This document shows positions 42,390 through 52,966 of a stretch of DNA of 64,000 nucleotides, one piece after another; within the stretch, counting starts at the first letter, position 1, and each line of letters opens with the position of its first letter. The DNA comes from Heracleum sosnowskyi (lineage: Eukaryota > Streptophyta > Magnoliopsida > Apiales > Apiaceae), in the NCBI GenBank assembly GCA_030848705.1, contig CM061238.1, positions 26,814,655 to 26,878,654 of the forward strand, read 5' to 3'. A program made the translations under genes and the position numbers. The notes under the pieces are model-generated. The model was not told the DNA's origin. It ran no database searches and was given only the letters and a program-made list of their open reading frames with translations.

Positions 42390-44394
42390 ATGGGATTGTC
42401 GAAAAAGGTGACTATTATAGGACTATCTTCGATAGTCCTGGTTGCGGTGGTGGTTGCGGTGGCTGTTACCGAATACAAACACAGTGTTCCTGGTGATGCT
42501 AGCGGCGGCAGTGCCACGAATGAGGTGTCCACTTCTAACAAAGCCATTAAAACCGTTTGCCAGTCAACCGATTATAAGGATGCATGCGTCCAGAGCCTTT
42601 CCTCGTCTAACTCAACTGATCCTAAAGAACTCATCAAGACTGGATTTAGAGCTGCAATGAGCGACATTAATGATGTTATTAGCAAATCCAAAACTCTTCA
42701 AGATGCTGCCAAGGACCCACGAACCAAACATGCATATGAATTGTGTAGGGAGTTGTTGAGCACATCTGTGGATGATCTTGAGAGATCTGTGCAAAAGCTT
42801 GCTCGTTTTGAAGCTAGTAAGACGGACGAGTATGTTGCGGATCTCAAGACATGGCTCAGTGGTGCGATTGATTATCAAGAGACTTGCATTGATGCTTTCC
42901 AGAACACAACAGGTGATGCTGGGGAGAAAATGAAGAGTTTGTTGAAAACTTCTTCTGAAGTCTCCAGCAATGGTCTTGCTATGGTTACTGAGCTCAACTC
43001 TATGCTTTCCTCCTTGAAAATTCCGGGCTTCCAAAGGAGACTTCTTAAGAAAGACATGTCAGAAGTGGATCCTGATTATGAGTGGCTAAAAGCTATTGGG
43101 CAACGCAGACTATTTTATGATGATTATGGTCCTCGACAGGAACAACCTCCAAGTGAGGATCCTGGTACCGGAGCAGGAGCAGGATCACGCAGACTATTTT
43201 ATGACGATTATGGTCCTAGACAGGAACTACCTCCAAGTGAGGATCCTGGTACCGGAGCAGGAACAGGATCACGCAGACTTTTTAGTGAAGATAGTCTTCC
43301 AGAGTGGATGGGTGCACACCAAAGAAGCCTTCTTCAAGCTAATCCAAAACCAAATGCTGTAGTTGCTCTAGATGGCTCTGGCCAATTCAAGAGCATCAAT
43401 GATGCCCTCAAGAAAGTCCCGGTTAAGAATGTCGTCCCCTTTGTTATCCTTGTCAAGGCTGGTGTTTACCACGAGTACATTGAGGTTCCAAGGCGTGTAG
43501 ACAATGTTGTCATGATTGGCGAAGGCACAACCAAAACCAAGATCACCGGGAACAAGAACTTCATAGATGGAGTTGGTACCTACAAAACTTCAACAGTTGG
43601 TACGTGTATTTATCTAAAACTTTATATACAACCCAATTTTTATAATTGTACATCAATGCACAGGCTAATAACTTCTTGTTTATCTTTGTACAGCTGTGAA
43701 TGGTGATGGTTTCATGGCCAAGGACATCGCCTTCGAGAACTCAGCAGGAGCTGCTAAACATCAAGCCGTGGCTCTTCGCGTGTCCGGTGACAGGGCTATC
43801 TTTTACAGATGCCAAATGGATGGTTACCAAGATACACTATACACCCACACCTACCGCCAATTCTACCGTGACTGCACAATCACCGGCACCATTGACTTCA
43901 TCTTTGGTGACGCTGCTGCCGTATTCCAAAACTGCAAAATGATTGTGAGGAAGCCAATGGATAACCAAGGGTGCATGGTTACAGCGCAAGGCAGGAAAGA
44001 CCGTCGTTCCACGGGTGGAATCATCCTCCAAAACTGCTCAATCACCGCAGAACCATTATTCATGCAAGCTCAGCCTCCAATGAAGTCCTACTTGGGCCGC
44101 CCATGGAAGGAATACTCAAGGACAATAATCATGCAATCATATATTGATCGCAATATTGTTCCAGAGGGATGGTCACCATGGGTAGGTACCTTTGGCATGG
44201 ACACTAGCTATTATGTTGAGTTTAAGAACAGAGGACCAGGATCTGACACCTCGAAAAGAGTGACATGGAAAGGTATAAAGAAGAATCTTTCTCCCACGGA
44301 TATTCTTCAATTCACTGCTGGAAAATTCTTCCAGGGTGATGCATGGATCCCAGTCGCCGGCATCCCATATGACTCCGGAATGATGAAAGCCTAA
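42390..44394 (+). CDS. Pectin methylesterase with inhibitor-like pro-region (two exons)
   Basis: Exons 42390-43599 and 43694-44394 (intron GTACGT..ACAG, 94 bp) encode 636 residues. The enzyme removes methyl esters from cell-wall pectin. Residues 9-27 form a signal anchor. Residues about 50-210 are the PMEI-like domain with four Cys (57, 66, 119, 166). The linker 216-315 has processing motifs RRLL (216), RRLF (239, 267, 295) and RSLL (312). The catalytic domain has GYQDTLY (Gln449, Asp450), DFIFGDA (Asp471) and LGRPW (Arg539, Trp541), all intact. A 28-residue unit is duplicated in the linker (239-266 and 267-294). The protein should pass through the Golgi, be cut in the linker and act in the wall. 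It is the only host gene here that looks functional. Confidence 0.93.
43104..43271 (+). repeat. 84-bp coding tandem duplication in the pectin methylesterase linker
   Basis: Two in-frame copies (43104-43187 and 43188-43271) encode RRLFYDDYGPRQE plus a P/S/E/D/G-rich tail. They differ at only a few bases. A shorter third start (RRLF at 43272) follows and leads into the ordinary linker sequence. Confidence 0.9.
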
Positions 44395-44445
44395 AATCTG
44401 TCAGATTTATAATTTTTGTTATTCCGTAGTCACTGTACTGTACAT

Positions 44446-44471
44446 GCATCATATCATGCTTGATATGATGC
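44446..44471 (+). other. Perfect hairpin in the pectin methylesterase 3' untranslated region
   Basis: gcatcatatca, loop tgct, tgatatgatgc: 11-bp perfect arms, 52 nt after the stop codon and about 25 nt before a poly(A) signal. Confidence 0.7.
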
Positions 44472-44496
44472 TCTTGTGCAGAAATTTATACTATCA

Positions 44497-44502
44497 AATA
44501 AA
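44497..44502 (+). terminator. Poly(A) signal of the pectin methylesterase gene
   Basis: AATAAA about 100 nt after the stop codon, in a T-rich context. Confidence 0.5.
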
Positions 44503-44796
44503 CTGAGCTTCAACGCCACATCTTTCTCTATCATGCACACGCGGATTTATCGATGCACAATCGCATAGTCGAAAACAAACAAACATCACAGTGTGCGACT
44601 TCGAATATTTCGAAGATTACTTGTTAATTAACTAGAGACTTCAGTATCTAACAAGGTTTACTCATACTCGGAATTAAAAGTCAAAATTACTGTGTATCGT
44701 ACACAAATTACCGACTTACTGTATGTCTTATTCATTCAATAATGTTCTCGCTAATTTTTTTTTTACAACTGTAACATCCACAAAATTTACAAATAA

Positions 44797-45081
44797 TTTA
44801 TACTCTTTATTAAGGAAAATAATGAGAAAATGGTGCGCCAAAGTATCAAAGTACTAAACTATCAAATTTGGTTAACACAAAATTCGAGTTCGATTCCCTA
44901 CAATTACATGATTAAACAAGATTTATTTATTTGATTTAATTTTTTAGGTTTCACCACGGGTTCGATTCCCTAATACTATGTAATTTAAAGATTTATTAAT
45001 TTAATTTATTTTTTTTGAATTTCATCCCGGTTCGATTACTATTTTAATCTCGGCCCGTGCTTCGCACGGGTTATCAGCTAG
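44797..45081 (+). mobile_element. Very small Helitron, copy 1
   Basis: The 3' terminus is cccgtgcttcgcacggg (45054-45070), then ttatcag and CTAG (45078-45081) followed by T, a textbook Helitron end. The 5' end is near 44797-44803 (tctttattaaggaaaa). The interior has three motifs like a pol III B box (gttcgattccct near 44890, ggttcgattccct near 44959, ggttcgatta near 45030). Total length is about 285 bp. Confidence 0.7.
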
Positions 45082-45109
45082 TATTAACTAATACGAGATT
45101 TACGCTCTA

Positions 45110-45394
45110 ATCTATATTCTTTATTAATAAGCAATACAATGTGAAAATGGTGCTCGGTACCAAAGTACTAAAGTACCAAATTTGGTTAACACCAAATTCA
45201 AGTTCGATTCGCTACAATTACGTGATTACACAAGATTTATTTATTTGATTTAATTTTTTAGGTTTCACCACGAGTTCGATTCCCTAAAACTATGTAATTT
45301 AAAATTTTATTGATTTAATTTATTTTTTTGAATTTTATCCCGGTTCAATTACTATTTTAATATCGGCCCGTGCTTCGCACAGATTATCAGCTAG
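45110..45394 (+). mobile_element. Very small Helitron, copy 2 (tandem)
   Basis: It has the same layout as copy 1, starting tctatattctttattaa near 45111 and ending CTAG at 45391-45394 followed by T. The right arm of its hairpin is mutated (gcacaga for gcacggg). The two copies are in direct orientation about 30 bp apart. Confidence 0.7.
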
Positions 45395-46035
45395 TACCCA
45401 CTAATACAGAAATAAGTTTTCGCGTCACACTTTTTGCATCGATTATTTTAAGACTGACGCATATTCAAATCTACACGGGCGGTAGAAGTTAAATTTGTAC
45501 TAGTGGTCAACCCCAACTTCATCTCCATCACTCATGTGTAATTTCATCTTTCACCATCATCATTTTACTACATCAACCTAAGAGCTCGACATGCTGAATG
45601 TTCGAAAGTCGTTAATTTGAGTGACATGCTGAATGTGACCAATCCTTCTATTATTGCAAAATTTAGTCAAAACCCTGTCCAAATAGAGTAAAATGAAAAT
45701 AAGAATTCAGTTTTTAAACTCTTATCAACTGCAACAACACAGACACCTTGTTGAACTGAGACTGTATGTAAGAAAAATAGATGTTTGTAATAGGGTTCTT
45801 TTAGAAATACTTTCTTATATTTTATATGTTATTTCTCAAGAATACAAAATTTTAAAAATTAATTTCTAAAATTATGATATTTTAAGTTTTAATTTCAAAA
45901 ATACGATGTGAAAAGGTACTCTTAACAAAAGAATTTTTTTTCCTTCCACGCTGATCTAAATTCTGAGGGTTAACTATGTGCACATTCGGGTAATTGTCCT
46001 TTTTCTTCAAGGTCTTTGACTGGTTATATTATTGT
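45395..46035. other. Intergenic DNA, no gene seen
   Basis: AT-rich with no recognisable frame. The last bases lead into a copia fragment. Confidence 0.5.
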
Positions 46036-46039
46036 TTTT

Positions 46040-46450
46040 CTCGGCAACTCCTTAATTTTATGGAAGACAAAGAAACAAAAGACAACTTCCAAAAGCACTT
46101 GTGAAGCAGAATATCGGAGTATGAACTATACTACCAGAACTAATCCAGCTACATGAACTTCTCGAGGAATTGCAGGTTCTAGTTCAACTTCATATTGACC
46201 TGTTTTGTGACAATCTTTCCGAAAAATACATCGTCGAAAACACTGTATTTAAAGAAAGGACTAAACACATCTTAAGATTGATTGTCACTTCAACAGGGAA
46301 TATGTGGTCCCCAAATTTATAAAGATTCTTCACGTTCGATCATTTCTTCAGTTGGCTGATCTTTTCAAAAAATCTTTGGTTGCAACTCAACATCAATTTT
46401 TTTCATCCAAGCTTGGCTTCGTGGATCATCCCTCTATTCCAGCTTGAACA
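46040..46450 (+). pseudogene. Plus-strand copia RNase H fragment
   Basis: Read with frameshifts, the plus strand gives CEAEYRSM, LLEEL, DLFCDNLSEKYIV, RTKHI, IDCHFNREYV, QLADLFKKSL and SSKLGFVDHPSIPA, the C-terminal part of copia RNase H. It runs opposite to the neighbouring copia and belongs to another insertion. A short LTR-like stretch (tgttagaatagagcag to tctcctcaaca, 46531-46638) may be its truncated 3' LTR. Confidence 0.65.
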
Positions 46451-46731
46451 AGGAATTCTCGATATTGTATTTTTTTATTATGTTTCTTTAAAGAGCTGAA
46501 TTATCTATCCAAGGGTTCCTTGGTAATTTGTGTTAGAATAGAGCAGTTCTTGGTTTTTAAGCAGCCTTAATGCCCTATCCTTTTGTATTGAGACTTTATG
46601 AAAAAATGAAGCTTCTTAAGGAAACTTTTCTCCTCAACACAATTCCTATTTTATGAGATTTTGATTCATCAAAGGTGATGAATCTTCGGAGAATGAGATG
46701 GATATGATGAATCTCAGAAACGCAACCGGAT

Positions 46732-46743
46732 GCTCTGATACCA
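46732..46743 (-). other. Primer-binding site next to the copia LTR
   Basis: The minus strand reads TGGTATCAGAGC directly after the LTR end TATCA, then a leader-like sequence to about 46640. It is on the side of the LTR opposite to pol. Confidence 0.8.
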
Positions 46744-47172
46744 TGATACAAATCTTACTAAATTGTAAATCTTCACATAAACAACACTACATTCCATTGA
46801 TAAACCTCATGAACTGAATTACAAACTTGTTACTAAAATGTACTGTATGAACTTTATGATTGTGCACAACATATTGAGAGAGATACAGAGAGACTCAGAG
46901 AGAGATTCATGAAGAGATAGAGAAAGAGATTAACTAGTCTAATTACAGAGAAAAGAGATCTTCATTTCTATCACTAGAGACGTATATATTGAATACTGAA
47001 TGTAGAATATGTTATTCCTCTTGCTTAGCTGACCATAACTAACTTTGTCCGTGAGATTAGCTATAATGCACGAGGTTGAGTAAAGGTAGCTGACGTGGAT
47101 TATTACTATGACACATTCTCTTCAGCATGGTTTGTTTTACTGTCAAGTGGCTTTGTACTGTTATATTCAACA
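46744..47172 (-). repeat. LTR of a decayed copia element
   Basis: 429 bp. On the minus strand it begins TGTTGAATATAAC and ends GATTTGTATCA. A polypurine tract (tttgaggggggA, 47173-47184) adjoins it on the pol side, making it a 3' LTR. A primer-binding site adjoins the other side, as for a 5' LTR. The pol reading frame runs 67 bp into it before its stop at 47106. Confidence 0.85.
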
Positions 47173-49988
47173 TCCCCCCTCAAACTAGAGTGACAATTTG
47201 TCATGCCTAGTTTGCCAAGTAATTCTTGAAACTGACCAGAGGGAATAATTTTAGTGAATATATCTGCAAGCTCCAAACTGGTAGGAATGTAGGAAACCTG
47301 TAGTAAACCCTCCAAGATTTTGTCTCTTGTGAAGTGTACATTTATTTCTATATGCTTTATACGTTCATGATGCATCGGATTTTTCACTATATGGATAACA
47401 CTCTGGTTGTCATAATGAAGAGTTATAGGCTTGAGATTATTAACTCCTAACTCTTCGAGTAACCTAACCACCCAAGTGACCTCAGAAGCTGCAAATGACA
47501 TAGACCTATACTCAACTTCAGAAGAACTTCGAGAAACTACACTTTGCTTCTTCGATTTCCAACTCACTGGAGAATTACCCAACAATAAGACATAGCCAGA
47601 TATCGACCATCGAGAATTAACACATGCTCCCCAATCAGAGTCAGAAAATGCTTGCAATGTTAACTGATCACTTCCTCGCAAAAGTATTCCTTGTCCAGAT
47701 GTGGAGGCCACATACTTGAGTACATGTATGAGGGCATCATAGCGTGGAACACGAGGAGATTGTAGATACTGACTTAAGTGTTGCACAGTGTATGACAAAT
47801 CCGGTCTGGTATGTGTAAGAAAATTAAGCTGACCTACTCGACACCTGTAAGCACTGGGATCTGGAAAAAGTTCTCCTTCATCTGCTACAAGTTTCAAGTT
47901 AAGAGGAAGAGGAGTAGCTTTGGGTTTATGACCTGTTAAACCAGCTTCTATTAATAATTCATGTGTAAACTTCTTTTGAGTCAATATGATGCCATCAGGA
48001 ACATAACCAATCTCTATACCCAAGGAAAAACTCAGTTTTCCAAGATCCTTAATGCTGAAAGTAGTGTTCAAATGGGATTTCAAATCACTAATACCTTGAT
48101 GTTCATTACCAGTAAGAATGATATCGTCTACATACACTGCAGCAACTGTGATAAGTCCAGAAGAATATTTCACAAATAAAGAATAATCATTCTTTGATTG
48201 TGAGGAAACCTTTTTGAGAAGTTCACCAACAAGTTTAGCAAACCATTGTCTGGATGCCTGCTTTAATCCATACAAAGATTTAAGAAGTCCGCAAACCTTG
48301 TTGTATGGATTAGGATATCCTTCTGGAACAAGCATATACACTTCTTCAAGTAAATCACCATGTAGAAATGCATTGTTTACATCCAATTGATGTAAAGGCC
48401 GGTTTTTATGAGCTGCAACCGCAATTATATACCTAACAGTAGTCATCTTTACCATAGGGGAAAAAGTTTCCTCAAAATTGATACCCCATATTTGATTGTA
48501 TCCTTTAGCCACAAGCCTTGCTTTAAATCTTTCAACACTTCCATCTGCCTTCAATTTGATCTTGTAAACCCACTTATTACCGATAGGCTTCTTACCTGCA
48601 ATCCATCTTGGATCTTTACAGGCTTGTGCATAAGATGTTGGTTCTGATAAAGATTCAGTTTCACATACTAAAGCTTGAAAAGAAACTGGTAAGGTGGAGT
48701 ACTGTACTAGATTACACCAGTGTGAAGTACCAGTAGTCTGTTGTGAAACACCACAAACAAAATCCTTATAAAGAGTAGGCTTTGTTACTGTTCTTGATCT
48801 TCTTCTGAGATTATTATGTGATGATGTGGTTTCTAAGGACTGAGAAGAATCTGAAAAGACTGAAGAATTTTGTTCTGTATGTGTGTGATCAAGAAATGAT
48901 GTATGAGTTTGAGTACCTGGTATAGGATGTTGGAATGACTGAGATAAAGAAATTTATGTATACTGAAACACATCAGGCAAATCTTTAGTAGAAAAATGAT
49001 TAATTTCAGTGACAGTAGGAAGGAAGAATGAAGGTGGTGAGGAATTTTGAAAATGAAATGGAAAGTGTTGTTCATGAAAGACTAAATCTCTAGAAATAAA
49101 AATTTGTTTTGTCTTCATGTCAAGCACTTTATAACCTTTGTGTCCTGCAGGATATCCCAGAAATGTACACTTGGTTGTTCTAGGATGAAACTTACTTCTA
49201 TTAGGTGTAGAAGTAGTTACAAAGCATAAACAACCAAATGTCTTTAAATATGACAGATCAGGAGGATTGTTATACAATTTCTCATAAGGACTCAAGAACC
49301 CTAACTCTTGTAAAGGCATTCTATTGATCAAATGTACTGCTGATAACACACACTCTCCCCAATAATGAACAGAAACACCAAATTGAAAGAAAAGTGACCT
49401 TGATCCTTCCAAAATATGTTCGTGTTTTCTTTCTACAGTACCATTCTACTGTGGAGAATTAACACAACTCCTTTGATGTAAAATACCTCTTTTCTCATAG
49501 AAGCTTTTAATTTGTCCTTCACAAAGATCTTGTGCATTATCAGTTCTAATAATCTTGATACTTGCATTGAACTGTTTTACACATGTACATCAAATGTTGC
49601 TAGTAGCCCTGTTGCCTCTGATAAGTTGGTACTCTATAAGGTCCCCATGTATCTACATGTAGTAGCTCAAAAGATGTCTTATAAACTATAGCACTCGTAT
49701 GAAAAGAATTTCTAACTTGTTTTGCTTGAGGACATATTTGACAAATGCAATCAAGACCGGAAAGAACATCATCCTTCAAAGACTGAACATGCTTCAACAT
49801 ATGTACTGGAAATATCCCATCCTCAAATGCCATAATTTTGTGTTATTTACACTATTTACAATAGAAGAAACAACACTATTTACAGAAGATCCAGATGTGA
49901 CCTGTACTCTTGGTGAGTCTTTGTTGTCCAAGTAGTACAGTCCTCCTTGTAGGTTACCAAGAAGAATCGATTTCATTGAAGGACTCTG
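47106..49988 (-). pseudogene. Copia pol, decayed (integrase, RT, RNase H)
   Basis: Read from 49988 down. Pre-integrase: GNLQGGLYYLD and LWHLRM; a Cys-rich zinc remnant with CQICPQAKQ; integrase core with IIRTDNAQD and NGTVERKHEHIL, where the preceding Gln codon is a stop (CAG to TAG). An internal deletion lies near 49590-49640. The RT/RNase H frame (48554-47106) is well preserved: ARLVAKGYNQ, LLKSLYGLKQASRQWF, catalytic YVDDIILTGN, FSDSDWGACVNSRWSISGY, SSEVEYRSM and HIEINVHFTRDKI. The gag side is missing because another element cuts it at 49989. Stops lie between 48555 and 48953. Confidence 0.9.
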
Positions 49989-50953
49989 TGTTAGTGCTTG
50001 TGCCATAGAGACAATACTATAATGTTCTTAGGGAAGACATTTTGATTATTAATAAATATGTTCTATGGATTTTCTTTCAATAATTTATTATGTCTTTATT
50101 AACTGCGATATAAATGTTAGAATAATAAATGTCCTTGGAATATAAGCATGAATTCTATATCTCTAAGTATGTGACTTAGAAATGAGATTATATGAGTAGT
50201 GTTTATAATCCTAAAAGATCCCTAGTCGAGTATTATTATTTGAGGACAATAATAATGCATTAAGACTAGTATGTTTGTTGACTGATGACCACATCTCATT
50301 GGTCATAAGTATGGTGATACTAAAGTCAAAGACATAAGTGCATGCTAGCAGAACATGGCACTGGATAGACCCACCGTGTGAATTCTTCATGGTAAATGTT
50401 ATCAAGTGTCATAAGCAATTCTCACAGTGATAATGGTGTAATGATCCTTAGACTTGAAATCGTTATATTTCTATATGAGAATTAATATACTTTGATTCTA
50501 CTCAAAGTTACCTTTGACCGGGTAATGATAAAGGTGGACATTGGGTATATTATGAATCATATGAGAAATATGAATGATAGATATAGGATTTAACCCTCCT
50601 ATTTTAGGAGTGATATTATTGGCCTCTTGATTGAGTGAGACTATGAAATGCATGGCCATGCTCAAATTGTGATTTGTTTACATAGTCTACTCATCGATCA
50701 AGTAAACCTGGATTAAATGTTGAAGAGGATGACATAAACCATGCCTCGAGTTTAATCCATAATATAAGGTTAAAATGATTATATTACATGGAACATTATT
50801 CATTAAAGGTTTAATTGGATCATCAATTATTATTATTACTTGGGTAGCAATGATGTATTACTAGATGCCGCTCATTGTTTATAATTTTATTATGAGATAT
50901 TAAAATTATTGCCAACGTAATAATAACCTAAAGGGTCACACACAAAGAACGTT
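49989..50953 (+). mobile_element. Part of a long LTR, same family as the 10.4-kb solo LTR
   Basis: It begins TGTTAGTGCTTGTGCC and follows the 10394-11897 LTR closely (agagacaatact, tgtccttgga, gggtcacacacaaag), inserted in the copia pol. It stops after cacacacaaagaacgttt, where another LTR starts, so only about 960 of about 1500 bp is present here. Confidence 0.85.
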
Positions 50954-52066
50954 TGTTAGGTCCAAAGTATCGTAGAAGGGGGGGGGGGTTGAATACGATA
51001 CTCACAAATTATTTAATTTCGTTCGCGGATTAATCATTCAGTTCTATAACGAAATCAACTACACCAAATCAAACCAAGAGTCGGGGAATATATCGTTTTA
51101 TAAATATAAACCTCGATGGGTGCTACAAATTCTAATCCGTAGATTAGCTTCAATGAGTTTAAGGTTACACAAATTCACTACAATGATAAGATTCTGAGCA
51201 ATATAAATTTCTCTGATAATTCTCTCTGGCTCAAACTCTCTCCTCGTAAATTCTTCTGTGTTCTGCCTTAACTGAAGAAGACACTTCTTCAAATCTCTGT
51301 ATTAATTGCAGACTTGTTTTGAAAACTATCGAACCAAGTTTGAACAAGCAATCCTGGTCGTCCATCTTCAAAATCAACCTGACAAACAAATACTTTTCAC
51401 CTGCTCCCAAATTTAAAAACCATCGAAAGTAATAAAGAATTTTACCATTCGATAGTTTTTAAATAAAAACTATCGAAAAGTAAATTACTTTATTCTTGTT
51501 TTTAAATGGTTTTCTTAAATCACATTCGATGGTTTTCTAAAATAGAAAAACCATCGAATTCTTTTCTTGTCCTTTATCTTTTTAGAAAACCTTCTGAGCT
51601 CCGGGGTGTTTAAGTTTTAGACTGTATCAATTTCTTTTGAGACGATAAAACAACTTGATCTTTCTAAGTGCTGTCAACTGGTGCAACTGGTCTGGTTCAC
51701 AGATGAATAACACTTGATCAATTCTTCCATGTCTTCAATTCAATGCTGCTGATAAGTCCTTTGTCAATCTGGTTGCTTCAAATAAATCACTGGAATCCTA
51801 TGGTACTAACCCTAAATCATTCACATACTTCTGTAGTCTTGAAAGTCTTGTTTCTTTTGCTGTCACTGAGGCTTGAACATTTTCATGAACTTCTTTCTGT
51901 GACCTGTTTACGGACTTCAAGAATACATACCATATTTTGATTTTTTGAGTTTACCTTTTCTTCTCTGATTCTGGATTCCTGTGCTTCTGTTAATATTATT
52001 GTCTGTCTTGTCCTTTGTTGAGTTGCAGTTATCTCTTTGACATCTTATGTTACATTATGCTTTACA
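50954..52066 (-). repeat. LTR of another SIRE/Maximus-like copia
   Basis: It begins TGTTAGGTCC on the plus strand with a G10 run (gtagaagggggggggg then ttgaat) and ends CTTTACA. A polypurine tract (minus: aaatagggggagat, 52067-52080) follows, so this is a 3' LTR of a minus-strand element. The partner LTR lies outside the window or is lost. It interrupts the long LTR at 50953. Confidence 0.85.
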
Positions 52067-52405
52067 ATCTCCCCCTATTTGATTGTATAGAGTTTGACAA
52101 GCAAATACTTCGAGGATAACTCAACTAACTAAGGAAACATGAAACTAATTAAAGTAAGACAACTTAATAATATTAAATGCATTCTGGATCGGATATATAT
52201 ACATTTCCAGATTTCATAATTCAAAAAACATTAAAACTTTATACATGAAGTTGCTCCTCTAGACTGAGCTGATAGTTCTTTTGTTCTTTGTTTCTGTTCT
52301 TCAGTCCATCTCAATCTCACCTTTTTCAATCATTGGATTGGAGTTAGCAGCTTGATAATCAATCACGGAAGGATAGTGCAGTGGTTCTCCAGGTTTAAGG
52401 ATTGC

Positions 52406-52966
52406 TCATTTGATCTGTCTTCCAAAGTACTCAACCTCTTGTCCCACTCCAGCCCACAACCATGCAATGTTAACATCTTTCTGGTTTAGCTTTGGCATGT
52501 TTGGTAGTCTGGGACGCACTTCCAATCCTCTCTCCACTCTCTTCCTATAGTAAGGAACATTCTCCATTAGAAATCTTCGTAGAGTGTCGGCTGCTTTGTC
52601 CTTCTCCGTTGATGTGAATCCAGTGGATCTAAGATACTTCTCCACTGATATAAGATAGTTTCTTGGATAGTCTTTCAGCTTGTCCTCAGTCAAATAGCAG
52701 ATTCTGAACAAGTCATTCGTCATGAATCTAACCATTGGAGGATTATCAGTAATCTCTGGAGTGACTTTCATCAAGATCTCTTTAACATGCTCACGGAGCA
52801 GTTCATTTAGCCTTGTAGTCCTTTGTATCTTGACGAGCATCACCTTAGTAGAAATCACAAATGTACCTTTCTCAAGAAAATTGATCAATATGTTCCAGGC
52901 ACCATTTGCTTTCACTCCAGCTTTCAGAAAGATCACAGAATTTCTCAGTGTAGTGAAGTGTAACAC
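52406..52966 (-). pseudogene. C-terminal part of a copia third ORF
   Basis: 186 codons open (FMTNDLFRICYLTEDKLKD, ENVPYYRKRVERGL, VGQEVEYFGRQ). It lies next to the polypurine tract, in the position of the third ORF of SIRE/Maximus elements. Its upstream part is cut off by the gypsy LTR at 52959, and the first few residues are read from that LTR. Function is not known. Confidence 0.6.
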
